A DNA stretch of 16,528 bases from an uncultured Clostridia bacterium. GTDB lineage: Bacteria; Bacillota; Clostridia; UMGS1810. The position numbers and the translations under genes are program-made. Positions 5,596-14,252 of this stretch are shown piece by piece. Position 1 is the stretch's first letter. Every line of letters starts with the position of its first letter. Under the pieces are notes generated by a model. It was not told where the DNA came from. It did no database searches and saw only the letters and a program-made list of their open reading frames with translations. The stretch lies in assembly GCA_905210855.1 (NCBI GenBank), contig CAJLYL010000028.1:1-16528 (forward strand), given 5' to 3'.

Positions 5596-8354
5596 ATTGT
5601 AACGCTGCTCCCTTCATATTTATCCTTAACCACATTTATCCTATGCGGTATCCTCTCCTTAAGCTCCGCAACGTGGGATATGATGCCGACTATTTTGTCG
5701 CCGTCGCCCAGCGAGCAGAGCACATCGAGCGCGGAATTGAGCGAATCCTCATCAAGCGAGCCGAAACCCTCGTCAACAAACATTGCGTCAACTCTTATGC
5801 CGCCCGAGCTGCAGCTGATTTCATCGGACAGACCGAGTGCCAGCGCAAGCGAAGCCTTGAAAGACTCTCCGCCGGAGAGTGTGCGTACATCGCGCTCGGA
5901 TGCGGCGTAGTGGTCTGTCACGTTAAGCTCCAGCCCGGATTGGGCGTTGTTTTTATCGGGCGATTCGCGGCGGACAAGCTCATACTGCCCGTCCGTCATC
6001 ATCATTAACCGAGTGTTTGCCCTCGCGATTATGCGGTCAAAATACGCCATCTGCACGTAAGCCTCAAGCGTTACGCGGCTTTTGCCGCGAATACTGCCGT
6101 TTGCCGTCGCCGCAAGGTTGTGGACAAATGCATATTCCCTCTCGGCAGCCTCCGTTTTCTCCGCAATGCTCATAATCTTTGCAAGGCATTTTTTGTTGAA
6201 ATTAAGCCTTGAACCGAATTTTTTTAAGTCGGAGGTGAGCCCTGCCGCATTTGAATTGGCGGTTTCAAGCTCTGCCGCAACCTGTGCAAGGCGGTTTTCG
6301 TCAATCTCCTCGTTCTGCGATTTCAGCGCACGGACGGACGATTTTGCGCTTTCGATTTCATCTCTGCATCGCTCATATTCCGCCTCTATGCCGTCAATCC
6401 GTTTTTGCTTTGCCGCCTTCAGCTCACCGAGCTGCGCCAAAGCCGAGCGAACCTCATCCTCGCTGCCGTGCGGCAGTTTTTTGTCCGCATCGGCAACGGA
6501 TTTTTCAAGAGCCTTTATTCTCTCCGTCTGCGCCGCCATGTCCTTTACTATTGCCGCTTTTCGCGCGTTTAATTCATCGAGAGCGGCTTTGTTCTTCTCC
6601 TCGTCTTGCCGCAGTCTGCGCAAATCCTCGCAATCCGCTTTCAGTGAATTTATAAGCTGAATTTGTCTCTGCTGCTCTGCCGTGATTTTTTCCTTAAAAT
6701 CGCCGAGTACTCCGTCAAATGTCTCTCTGTCGTACACGAGTCCGCAATCCTTTGCCCTGTCGGCAATTTCGGCTTCAAGGGTTTCTTTTGCGGATTTATA
6801 TTGTGCCGCTTTTTCTGACGCATTATTCATCCTCTCGGCAGCGGCGTCGCAGGCTGTTTTCAGGCGGCTGACCTCCGCCCTGTCGGGAAGCTTGGCGCTG
6901 AGCACAGCCGGCTGCGGATGGGCAAGCGAGCCGCAGACCGGGCACGGCTGCCCCTCAACAAGCTTTGAGGCTATGTAGCCTGCCTGACCGTCAAAAAATC
7001 TTTTTTGCGCGTCTGCCGCCTCGGCAGAAGCTTTGTCAAATTCGCTGCGCGCAAGCGCATATTTTTCATAAGCCGCAAGGCTATCCTTCTGCGCCGATTT
7101 AAGTCTTTCAAGCCTTGACGAGAGCACCTGTGCCCGCTCTATCGAATTATCGATGGCAGCTGTTGTCCTCTCCTCTGCCGCAAGCCTTTCGGGAGCGTTT
7201 TCTATCTGCTTTTCCCTTTGCTTGCCGTCGAAAATTCTCTGCCCGCTCTTTTTGATTTCCTCAGCGCAGGAGTTTTGCGCGGCGGCAAGCTCATCAAAAA
7301 CCGCCCTTGCCGAATCAAGCTCGAGCGCAAGCCTGCCGCGTGAGTCAAAAATCTCAAGCTCCTTGCTCGTTCTTTCTATATCCACTGCGGTTTTTTCAAT
7401 CTCCGCTCTAAGCTTGGGGCAATTATCCCGCTCTGCCGACAGCATTTTAAACTTTTCCGCGTTATCCGCAATGATTTTTTCGTATTCCGCGATTTTTGCA
7501 TTGATGTTGGCAAGCTTTTCAAGCTTGGTCTTTTCCTCGGAGAGTCTTTTTATCTTCTCTGAATTATCTCTGATAGATTTTTCCGCAGCCGACGTTGCGC
7601 CGTCGTCTGCCGATATCAGATTTTTAAGCAGAGCGGCAGCGTCGTCCGCCGATATGGCGTCATTTGACATGATTTCATCAAACCGCGCCTTTGCAGCTTC
7701 ATCATCACCGCAATCCACGCCCTCGGCAACGGAGCGCAGAGCAACCGCACACTCGCGGCAGGCGCGCTGCGCCTCGCTGTCGAGCGATGCGAGCTTTTCC
7801 TGCAACCGATAGAAAAGCTCTGTATCAAATATACTGCGAAAAATCTCCTTGCGCTCCTTTGTGCCTGCAAGGAGAAGCTTAAGGAAATCTCCCTGCGCAA
7901 TCATGGCAATCTGTGAAAACTGATTTCTGTCAAGCTTTACGATTTCAAGAAGTCTTGCGTCCACATCGGCATTTTTTGCAATAACGCTGCCGTCCGGCAA
8001 AATGAGCTCGGAGTCGGGCGCCTCTGTAACCAAGCCTTCGCCGCGCTTTGCCGCGCGCAAGTAAGACGGATTGCGCGTAACAGTGTACACCGCGCCGCCG
8101 CATTCAAACTTGAGCCGCACGAATGTCGGCACGGTCGGCGGGCTGTACTTACACCTGAGCATGACCGACTCGCGGTTATCTCCGCTCGGCTTGCCGTACA
8201 ACGCAAACGAAATTGCGTCAAATATAGTGGTTTTTCCTGCGCCGGTATCGCCTGATATCAGATATATTCCCGATTTTCCGAAAGCAGAAAAATCTATCTC
8301 AACCAAATCGGCAAAGGGCCCAAAGGCGCTCATTTCAAGAAGTATCGGTCTCAT
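5589..8354 (-). CDS. sbcC: SbcC, ATPase subunit of the SbcCD nuclease
   Basis: SbcC is the Rad50-like SMC-type ATPase that with SbcD cleaves DNA hairpins and protein-blocked double-strand ends. The 921 residues show the complete plan: Walker A GDTGAGKTT (35-43), Q-loop region FSQIAMIAQGDF (146-157), long coiled coils, a zinc hook CPVCG (471-475), second coiled coil, ABC signature LSGGES (826-831), Walker B DAMFVDEGFGSLDE (856-869) and a switch His (ISHV, His 894). The ATG has GAGGTGA 7 nt upstream, and that site overlaps the sbcD stop codon. Length is somewhat below the ~1050 of E. coli SbcC, mainly a shorter coiled coil. Confidence is high. Confidence 0.95.
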   Translation of the reverse strand: MRPILLEMSAFGPFADLVEIDFSAFGKSGIYLISGDTGAGKTTIFDAISFALYGKPSGDNRESVMLRCKYSPPTVPTFVRLKFECGGAVYTVTRNPSYLRAAKRGEGLVTEAPDSELILPDGSVIAKNADVDARLLEIVKLDRNQFSQIAMIAQGDFLKLLLAGTKERKEIFRSIFDTELFYRLQEKLASLDSEAQRACRECAVALRSVAEGVDCGDDEAAKARFDEIMSNDAISADDAAALLKNLISADDGATSAAEKSIRDNSEKIKRLSEEKTKLEKLANINAKIAEYEKIIADNAEKFKMLSAERDNCPKLRAEIEKTAVDIERTSKELEIFDSRGRLALELDSARAVFDELAAAQNSCAEEIKKSGQRIFDGKQREKQIENAPERLAAEERTTAAIDNSIERAQVLSSRLERLKSAQKDSLAAYEKYALARSEFDKASAEAADAQKRFFDGQAGYIASKLVEGQPCPVCGSLAHPQPAVLSAKLPDRAEVSRLKTACDAAAERMNNASEKAAQYKSAKETLEAEIADRAKDCGLVYDRETFDGVLGDFKEKITAEQQRQIQLINSLKADCEDLRRLRQDEEKNKAALDELNARKAAIVKDMAAQTERIKALEKSVADADKKLPHGSEDEVRSALAQLGELKAAKQKRIDGIEAEYERCRDEIESAKSSVRALKSQNEEIDENRLAQVAAELETANSNAAGLTSDLKKFGSRLNFNKKCLAKIMSIAEKTEAAEREYAFVHNLAATANGSIRGKSRVTLEAYVQMAYFDRIIARANTRLMMMTDGQYELVRRESPDKNNAQSGLELNVTDHYAASERDVRTLSGGESFKASLALALGLSDEISCSSGGIRVDAMFVDEGFGSLDEDSLNSALDVLCSLGDGDKIVGIISHVAELKERIPHRINVVKDKYEGSSVTIC

Positions 8355-8361
8355 ATGCTCA

Positions 8362-9483
8362 TCACCTCATATTCTCCAAAAGCTCTGTCACAAAGCCGCG
8401 CTGTTCGTCCGTCATGTCGGCGTTATTCTGCATTTTGTACAATTCCGCAAAAAGCTCTGACGGGCTTTTTCGCCTCAGCTCCGCGTCAACGGTTATTTCG
8501 GCATTTGTACGCGTGCGCTCGTTGTCATAATCAAGCTTCATTATGTTGGGATAAATGCTGCGCAACTTGCCGACGGCGTCTATTATGTCGTCCTCGTCCG
8601 TAAGGGTGATGTGCATATAGTCGTCGGTTGCAAATTTATCATAAAAACTTTTGTCCGTAATCTGCATATAGCTGCCCTTAATCTCGCGCATATCGTGCAG
8701 CGGAGCAAGCGGCACGGTGTTAATCCGCACGTCGCCCTTTGCCCCGAGGGTTACAGAAGTGACGCTCTTGTCATACGCCGCCTCGGAGAATGAATACTTG
8801 AGCGGCGAGCCGCTGTAACGTATGCGCTCGCCGTGCTGCTGGGGGCGGTGGATATGACCGAGAGCGGTGTAATCAAACGGCGCGAACACCGCCGCGTCCA
8901 CGTTGTCGAGTCCGCCGACGCTCAGCTCCTCGGATTCGCTGCGCGCAGAGCCTGTCACAAACTGATGCGCAACAAGCACATTTCGCTTTGATTCATCAAT
9001 ATCCATGCGAGACACAACCTCGCTCACTGCCTCGGTGTAGGTGAGCGGAGCTTCGATTTCATACGCCGCGCGCACGACGGACGGCTTGACAAACGGAAGA
9101 AGATGCACCGCGACATTGCCGAACTCATCCGTCATGTCAACGCTTGTTACCTCGCCGTCAAACACGGGAGATATGTACAAACCGGCATTTTTCAGTGCGC
9201 CGGCGCAGAATGACAGGCGCTCGGCGCTGTCGTGATTGCCGCTGATGACAAAAACATAGGCACACACATCGCAGAGATTGGTCAAGAACCCGTCGAGCAG
9301 GCGCACGGCCTCGGCTGTCGGCACGGATTTATCGTAGACATCTCCGGCTATTATGACCGCATCGGGTTTTTCAGCCTTGATTATATTTTCAATCTGCGCA
9401 AGAATGTATTCTTGATCCTCAATCATGGAAAATCCGTTTACTCGTTTGCCGATGTGCATATCCGCAAGGTGAAGAAACTTCAT
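8362..9483 (-). CDS. sbcD: SbcD, nuclease subunit of the SbcCD complex
   Basis: SbcD is the Mre11-like Mn-dependent exo/endonuclease partner of SbcC. All phosphoesterase motifs are present: HLADMHIGK near the N-terminus (Asp-x-His), GDVYDK (47-52), GNHD (82-85), AHQF (172-175) and GHIH (209-212). I take the ATG at 9483 (373 aa), with AGGAG 9 nt upstream; the ATG at 9492 overlaps that binding site directly. The gene ends 7 nt before the sbcC start, so the pair is one operon. An intrinsic terminator lies only ~20 nt upstream of the start, leaving no room for a promoter between them. Confidence 0.95.
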   Translation of the reverse strand: MKFLHLADMHIGKRVNGFSMIEDQEYILAQIENIIKAEKPDAVIIAGDVYDKSVPTAEAVRLLDGFLTNLCDVCAYVFVISGNHDSAERLSFCAGALKNAGLYISPVFDGEVTSVDMTDEFGNVAVHLLPFVKPSVVRAAYEIEAPLTYTEAVSEVVSRMDIDESKRNVLVAHQFVTGSARSESEELSVGGLDNVDAAVFAPFDYTALGHIHRPQQHGERIRYSGSPLKYSFSEAAYDKSVTSVTLGAKGDVRINTVPLAPLHDMREIKGSYMQITDKSFYDKFATDDYMHITLTDEDDIIDAVGKLRSIYPNIMKLDYDNERTRTNAEITVDAELRRKSPSELFAELYKMQNNADMTDEQRGFVTELLENMR

Positions 9484-9503
9484 CTTTATCATCTCCTGTT
9501 TTG

Positions 9504-9547
9504 AAAAAAGGGATGTAAAAAACCGAATATTTGTTTTCTACATCCCT
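9504..9547 (-). terminator. intrinsic terminator between tyrS and sbcD
   Basis: On the minus strand the stem AGGGATGTA (9539-9547) pairs with TACATCCCT (9509-9517); the inner GAAAAC/GTTTTT bases extend it. A run of six T follows immediately (9504-9509). This is a textbook rho-independent terminator reading in the tyrS-to-sbcD direction. It ends ~20 nt before the sbcD start, so it either ends the tyrS transcript with read-through into sbcD, or acts as an attenuator of sbcDC. Confidence 0.8.
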
Positions 9548-9573
9548 ATGCAATAATTAATCGATAAAACGCC

Positions 9574-9667
9574 GGCTCGGTGAAATATATTGAATTTTGG
9601 CTCACTCGAACAGCTGTGCAGTAGCGCAGAACTCGCTCGCACAAAATTAAATATACTCCACCTCGCC
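9574..9667. repeat. 94-bp imperfect palindrome, MITE-like
   Basis: Two 26-nt arms (9574-9599 and 9642-9667) are complementary at 21 positions, including GGC/GCC at the ends and AATTTTG/CAAAATT at the inner edge. The 42-nt centre carries a near direct repeat, CTCACTCG and CTCGCTCG. It encodes nothing and fills most of the spacer between tyrS and the sbcD-side terminator. The form resembles small non-autonomous elements scattered in intergenic DNA. A second short hairpin (GTGTG/CACAC, 9671-9686) follows the tyrS stop codon. Confidence 0.55.
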
Positions 9668-9690
9668 TTTGTGTGAAGTACCACACCGAA

Positions 9691-10909
9691 CTACATTATT
9701 GCTTTATGATATACCTTTTTACCTTTTCTTATTTTAACTCCGTCGCTCAGCATATCCTCGGTAACAACATAATCAATTGCCGTCACCTTTTCATCGTTTA
9801 CGGATACGCCGCCCTGCATTACAAGCCTTCTGCCCTCGGATTTGCTTGCGATAAGTCCGCACTTTGTCATAAGGTCAAGTATAGCTATGCCGCCGTCCGT
9901 GAGGTCATCCGCGCCAAGCTGTGTGGTGGGCATATTGCTGTCATCTCCGCCGCCGGCAAAAAGTGCGTGCGAAGCTGTCTGAGCTTTGTCCGCCTCTTCC
10001 TTGCCGTGCACGAGAGATGTAAGCTCATAGGCGAGGATTTCTTTAGCCTCATTAAGTCTGCTGCCCTCCCAGGAATCCATCCTGTCTATCTCCTCAAGCG
10101 GCAGGAAAGTGAGCATTCTTATGCACTTAAGCACATCGTCATCACCGACATTGCGCCAGTACTGATAAAACTCAAACGGCGATGTCTTGTTGGGGTCGAG
10201 CCAAACCGCACCGTTTGCGGTCTTGCCCATCTTTTTGCCCTCGGAGTTCATAAGAAGCGTAATAGTCATTGCATACGCGTCCTTGCCAAGCTTGCGGCGA
10301 ATAAGCTCAGTGCCGCCGAGCATATTAGACCACTGATCGTCGCCGCCGAACTGCATATTGCAGCCGTATTCCTGATAAAGATGATAAAAGTCGTAGGACT
10401 GCATTATCATGTAGTTGAACTCAAGGAATGAGAGCCCTTTTTCCATTCTCTGCTTGTAGCACTCCGCGCGGAGCATATTGTTTACCGAGAAGCAAGCACC
10501 AACCTCGCGCAGCAGCTCAACATAATTGAGCTTAAGCAGCCAATCGGCATTGTTTACCATGATAGCCTTGCCCTCGCCGAATTCTATAAAACGCTCCATC
10601 TGCTTTTTGAAACACTCGCAGTTGTGATTGATGGTTTCCTCGGTCATAACCGTCCTCATGTCCGTTCTGCCCGAGGGGTCGCCCACGTGACCTGCCGCCG
10701 CCTATGAGCACAACAGGCTTGTTGCCTGCCATCTGAAGTCTCTTCATAAGGCACAGCGCCATGAAATGACCCACATGGAGTGAATCTGCCGTGGGGTCAA
10801 AGCCGATATAGAATATAGCCTTGCCGTTGTTTACAAGCTCTTTAATTTCCGCTTCATCCGTAACCTGAGCCACGAGACCTCTCGCTACGAGTTCATCATA
10901 AATCTTCAT
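9691..10909 (-). pseudogene. tyrS: tyrosyl-tRNA synthetase, disrupted by a 2-nt frameshift
   Basis: TyrRS charges tRNA-Tyr with tyrosine (EC 6.1.1.1). The 5' frame has the HVGH class I signature (45-48) and runs to VVLIGGG (66-72). There, at about 10693, two bases are missing relative to the family sequence IGGGTGHVGDPSGR. The continuation is in another frame: GDPSGRTDMR, tyrosine-pocket segment QFGGDDQWSNMLGG, KMGKT (KMSKS-type loop), TSPFEFYQYW and a C-terminal S4 RNA-binding domain. Restored length is 406 aa, normal for the family, and everything else looks under selection. Either this copy is a recent mutation with a second tyrS elsewhere, or it is a sequencing/assembly error. The ATG has AGAGGA 11 nt upstream and lies 19 nt after ung. 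I see no T-box leader here. Confidence 0.9.
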
Positions 10910-10928
10910 TTAACATCAATTCCTCTCA

Positions 10929-11603
10929 TCAAATATTTTCTATCTGCCAGTCAATCGGTGTCATACCATGTGATATCAGAAAGTCGTTAGCCTTTCTGAA
11001 ATGATCGCAGCCGAAAAAGCCTCTGCTTGCCGAGAGCGGACTCGGGTGGGCGCTCGTCAGCACAAGATGCCTGTCTTTATCTATAAACCATGCCTTCGAC
11101 TTCGCGTTGTTTCCCCAAAACATGAAAACAATCGGTTCATCCCTTAAATTCAGCTTTTTAATTATGGCGTCGGTAAGCACCTCCCACCCCTTGCCGCTGT
11201 GGGAATTGGCGCAGTCTTTGCGCACTGTGAGCGCCGTGTTGAGCAGCAGCACTCCCTGGCGCGCCCATTTTTCCAAATATCCGTTATTGGGGATATAGCA
11301 GCCGAGTGTATCGTGCAATTCTTTATATATATTTTTGAGCGACGGCGGAATTGCAATTCCTTTTTTGACCGAAAAAGCAAGCCCGTGCGCCTCTCCCTCG
11401 CCGTGGTAAGGGTCCTGACCCAGGATTACTACCTTGACATCGCCGTAATCCGTGAATTTCAGTGCATTGAATATATCGTGCATATCGGGATAAACCGTGT
11501 GCGTGGTATATTCCTCCTTTAGGAATTCGCGCAGCCGCAGATAATATTCCTTTGTAAATTCCTCACCGAGGATTTTGTCCCATGAGTTACCGATATGAAC
11601 CAT
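10929..11603 (-). CDS. ung: uracil-DNA glycosylase, family 1
   Basis: Ung removes uracil from DNA at the start of base excision repair. The 224 residues include the water-activating motif GQDPYHG (62-68, Asp64), the uracil-pocket NTALTVR (122-128) and the DNA-intercalation loop HPSPLSA (186-192, His186). I chose the ATG at 11603, which has GGGTGA 5 nt upstream. The GTG at 11612 would overlap the typA stop and lacks a binding site. It begins 5 nt after the typA stop and ends 19 nt before tyrS, so it sits in the middle of one transcript. Confidence 0.95.
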   Translation of the reverse strand: MVHIGNSWDKILGEEFTKEYYLRLREFLKEEYTTHTVYPDMHDIFNALKFTDYGDVKVVILGQDPYHGEGEAHGLAFSVKKGIAIPPSLKNIYKELHDTLGCYIPNNGYLEKWARQGVLLLNTALTVRKDCANSHSGKGWEVLTDAIIKKLNLRDEPIVFMFWGNNAKSKAWFIDKDRHLVLTSAHPSPLSASRGFFGCDHFRKANDFLISHGMTPIDWQIENI

Positions 11604-11608
11604 AATTA

Positions 11609-13435
11609 TCACCCGTTAATTTTGCTTTTTGCCTTTGCTCTGAGAGATTTGTCAAGAATCTTTTTGCGTATACGCAGAAAATTCGGCGTTATCTCAAGCA
11701 ATTCGTCATCTGCCAAAAACTCTATGCAGTTCTCCAGGCTCATGTCCTTGGGTGTAACAAGGCGCAAAGCGTCATCAGAGCCTGCCGCACGCGTGTTTGT
11801 AACGTGTTTTTTCTTGCAGACGTTGACAACTATGTCTTCGCCGCGGTTTGTCTCGCCGACAACCATGCCTTCATATACCTCTACGCCGGGGCCGATGAAA
11901 AGAGTGCCGCGGTCCTGCGAATTAAAGAGACCGTAGGAGCACGCCTCGCCGTCCTCAAAGGCAATGAGGGAGCCACGCGCTCTGGTGTCTATCTCGCCCT
12001 TATATTCCTCATATCCCGTGAGTACATGGTTCATTACTCCGTTGCCGCGCGTATCGGTGAGCAGCTGTGCTCGGTAGCCTATTATACTACGCGACGGTAT
12101 GTTAAATTCAAGCCTTGTAAAGCCGTTTGAGCTTGACGTCATGTTAAGCATCTGCCCCTTGCGCTCGCTCAGCTTCTCGATAACCGCACCCACATATTCC
12201 TCGGGCACATCGACAATGAGCAGCTCCACAGGCTCCATAACTTTGCCGTCAATCACTTTGTTTATGACCTGAGGCTTGGACACCTGAAATTCGTATCCCT
12301 GGCGGCGCATGGTTTCTATCAGTATAGAAAGGTGAAGCTCGCCTCTGCCCGACACCTTGAAGCAATCCGCGGAGTCTGTTTCCTCAACGCGAAGGCTGAC
12401 ATTGGTGTTAATCTCGCGGAAGAGCCTGTCACGCAGGTGGCGCGAGGTAACATACTGACCGTCTCTGCCGGCAAACGGGCTGTCGTTTACCGAAAAATTC
12501 ATAGAGAGAGTCGGCTCGTCAATCTCCACAAACGGGAGCGGCTCAAGGCAATCCGTTGCGCAGATGGTATCGCCTATGTGTACATCGGCAACACCGGCAA
12601 CAAGCACTATGTCTCCTACGGACGCCTCCTGGCATTCAACCCTGCTGAGTCCCTCGTATTCATACATCTTGGTAAGACGGATGTTTACATTGCTGCCGTC
12701 TTTCTTGCATACGGTGGCGTTTTGACCTACCGTTACGGTTCCGCGCTCTACCCTGCCGACAGCCATTGTGCCGACGTATTCGTCTGCTTCTATGTTGGAT
12801 ATGAGCAGCTGAAGCGGTGCGTCCGGGTCGCCGACGGGCGCAGGCACGTGCTCGACAATTGCCTTGAACAGCGGTTCCAAATCCTTGCCCGGGGTCTCCG
12901 GGTCAAGGGTGGCATAGCCGTCTCTGCCGGAGGCATATATCACGGGCGAATTGAACTGCTCGTCCGTGGCGTCAAGCTCTAAGAACAGCTCGAGCATCTC
13001 ATCAACCACCTCAAAAGGACGCGCGTTGGGTCTGTCTATCTTATTTACCACTATTATCGGGGTCAGATTAAGCGAAAGCGCTTTTTTCAGCACAAATCTT
13101 GTCTGCGGCATACAGCCCTCAAACGCGTCAACAAGCACAAGCACACCGTCAACCATTTTGAGCACACGCTCTACCTCGCCGCCGAAATCGGCGTGTCCGG
13201 GGGTGTCCACTATGTTGATTCTGGTGTCGCCGTACATGAGAGAGGTGTTTTTGGAAAGAATGGTTATGCCGCGCTCTCTCTCCAGGTCGTTATTATCCAT
13301 GACGCGCTCATCAACGTGCTGGTTTGCTCTGAATACGCCGCTCTGTCTGAACATTCCGTCAACCAGGGTGGTTTTGCCGTGGTCAACATGGGCGATTATT
13401 GCAATATTTCTTAAATTTTCTATTTTCTTTTCCAT
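11609..13435 (-). CDS. typA: translational GTPase TypA/BipA
   Basis: TypA/BipA is an EF-G-like ribosome-binding GTPase involved in ribosome assembly and stress or cold adaptation. The 608 residues match the family. GTPase motifs are AHVDHGKTT (15-23), RERGITI (53-59), DTPGHADF (77-84) and NKID (131-134), followed by the EF-Tu-like domain 2, the EF-G-type domain (EPVELLIVDVPEEYVGAVIE) and the TypA-specific C-terminal region. The ATG has AAAGGA 10 nt upstream. It follows the rpmE terminator and so needs its own promoter in about 13440-13494, where I find no convincing one. It is the first gene of the typA-ung-tyrS run. Confidence 0.96.
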   Translation of the reverse strand: MEKKIENLRNIAIIAHVDHGKTTLVDGMFRQSGVFRANQHVDERVMDNNDLERERGITILSKNTSLMYGDTRINIVDTPGHADFGGEVERVLKMVDGVLVLVDAFEGCMPQTRFVLKKALSLNLTPIIVVNKIDRPNARPFEVVDEMLELFLELDATDEQFNSPVIYASGRDGYATLDPETPGKDLEPLFKAIVEHVPAPVGDPDAPLQLLISNIEADEYVGTMAVGRVERGTVTVGQNATVCKKDGSNVNIRLTKMYEYEGLSRVECQEASVGDIVLVAGVADVHIGDTICATDCLEPLPFVEIDEPTLSMNFSVNDSPFAGRDGQYVTSRHLRDRLFREINTNVSLRVEETDSADCFKVSGRGELHLSILIETMRRQGYEFQVSKPQVINKVIDGKVMEPVELLIVDVPEEYVGAVIEKLSERKGQMLNMTSSSNGFTRLEFNIPSRSIIGYRAQLLTDTRGNGVMNHVLTGYEEYKGEIDTRARGSLIAFEDGEACSYGLFNSQDRGTLFIGPGVEVYEGMVVGETNRGEDIVVNVCKKKHVTNTRAAGSDDALRLVTPKDMSLENCIEFLADDELLEITPNFLRIRKKILDKSLRAKAKSKING

Positions 13436-13494
13436 AGAATCGTTGTCCTTTCACTATTCGTGTGGTCGGGATTGCTTTCCGCGACACCATACAT

Positions 13495-13521
13495 CAAAAA
13501 ACCCCTTCGATTTGAAGGGGT
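13495..13521 (-). terminator. intrinsic terminator of rpmE
   Basis: ACCCCTTC (13501-13508) pairs with GAAGGGGT (13514-13521) around a 5-nt loop. On the minus strand six T follow (13495-13500). It starts 15 nt after the rpmE stop and separates rpmE from typA. Confidence 0.9.
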
Positions 13522-13536
13522 TCAGAAAATTTCGAG

Positions 13537-13740
13537 TTATTTGTCCAGACCGTATTTCTTTCTGAATTTCTCTACTCTTCCGCCTGTATCAACAAGCTTC
13601 TGCTTACCCGTGTAGAACGGATGGCACTTTGAGCAAATTTCAACAGAAATGTTCTCCTTAGTTGAACCAACCTCAAATGTCTCTCCGCAAGCGCATTTAA
13701 CGGTAGTGGTCTTGTACTCGGGATGTATTCCCTCTCTCAT
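13537..13740 (-). CDS. rpmE: 50S ribosomal protein L31, zinc-binding type
   Basis: L31 is a small protein of the large subunit near the central protuberance bridge. The 67 residues carry all four zinc-ligand cysteines of the C+ form (C16, C18, C36, C39; CxC and CSKCHPFYTG), so this is the zinc-type paralogue normally made when zinc is sufficient. The MREGIHPEY start is typical. GAGGTGA lies 8 nt upstream of the ATG. It is a single-gene unit with a strong promoter at 13792-13820 and a terminator at 13495-13521. Confidence 0.96.
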   Translation of the reverse strand: MREGIHPEYKTTTVKCACGETFEVGSTKENISVEICSKCHPFYTGKQKLVDTGGRVEKFRKKYGLDK

Positions 13741-13791
13741 TATATAGTCACCTCTTTCGTGAATTTGTATATCTGTTTATCATACCATATC

Positions 13792-13820
13792 AGTATACCA
13801 CAAATGATAAATAATTGCAA
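13792..13820 (-). promoter_or_regulatory. promoter of rpmE
   Basis: On the minus strand TTGCAA (13815-13820) and TATACT (13792-13797) are spaced by exactly 17 nt. Transcription would start about 45 nt before the rpmE ATG. I see no GC-rich terminator after rpsI, so some read-through from the L13-S9 transcript is possible. Confidence 0.7.
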
Positions 13821-13845
13821 TATGTTTTTGACAAAAACGCAAAAA

Positions 13846-14238
13846 TTATCTCTTTGAGAACTGAGGCGCACGACGAGCAGCTTTGAGACCGTATTTCTTT
13901 CTTTCTTTCATTCTGGAGTCTCTTGTGAGGAAGCCGGCAGCCTTAAGCGGTGCCCTGTACTCCTCCTCAACGGTAAGCAGCGCCCTGGAGATACCGTGTC
14001 TTATTGCGCCTGCCTGGCCGGTGAAGCCTCCGCCGTTTACCTTAGCAAGTACGTCAAACTTGCCGAGTGTATCGGTAGCAACGAGCGGCTGTCTTACAAC
14101 AACCTTGAGTGTTTCGAGACCGAAATAATCATCAATGTTTCTGTTATTTATAAGAATTTTTCCTGTACCGGGAACAAGTCTTACTCTTGCTACTGAGCTT
14201 TTTCTTCTTCCGGTGCCGTAAAACTGTGCGTTAGCCAT
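13846..14238 (-). CDS. rpsI: 30S ribosomal protein S9
   Basis: S9 is a small-subunit head protein whose C-terminal tail reaches the P-site tRNA. The 130 residues have the family start (YGTGRRKSSVARV), the GGGFTGQAGAIRHGISRAL core and the conserved C-terminal KYGLKAARRAPQFSKR with its final Ser-Lys-Arg. The ATG has AAGGAGG 9 nt upstream. It is 14 nt after rplM, the standard L13-S9 operon of bacteria. Confidence 0.97.
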   Translation of the reverse strand: MANAQFYGTGRRKSSVARVRLVPGTGKILINNRNIDDYFGLETLKVVVRQPLVATDTLGKFDVLAKVNGGGFTGQAGAIRHGISRALLTVEEEYRAPLKAAGFLTRDSRMKERKKYGLKAARRAPQFSKR

Positions 14239-14252
14239 TTTTTATATCCTCC

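Noticed and set aside
6082..6660. Long plus-strand open frames inside sbcC (also 7153-7812)
   Set aside because: They are low-complexity Ser/Ala-rich antisense frames of the coiled-coil coding sequence, with no ribosome binding site or family likeness.
9673..10431. 252-codon plus-strand open frame opposite tyrS
   Set aside because: The minus-strand frame is clearly TyrRS; the antisense product has no family features.
10910..10928. Tyrosine T-box riboswitch before tyrS
   Set aside because: Only 19 nt separate ung from tyrS, which leaves no room for a T-box.
12332..12982. 216-codon plus-strand open frame inside typA
   Set aside because: It is entirely antisense to conserved typA domains and has no recognisable protein features.
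13800..13845. GTTTTTGTCAAAAAC palindrome after rpsI as a terminator
   Set aside because: The stem is AT-only with a one-base centre and cannot form a normal terminator hairpin.
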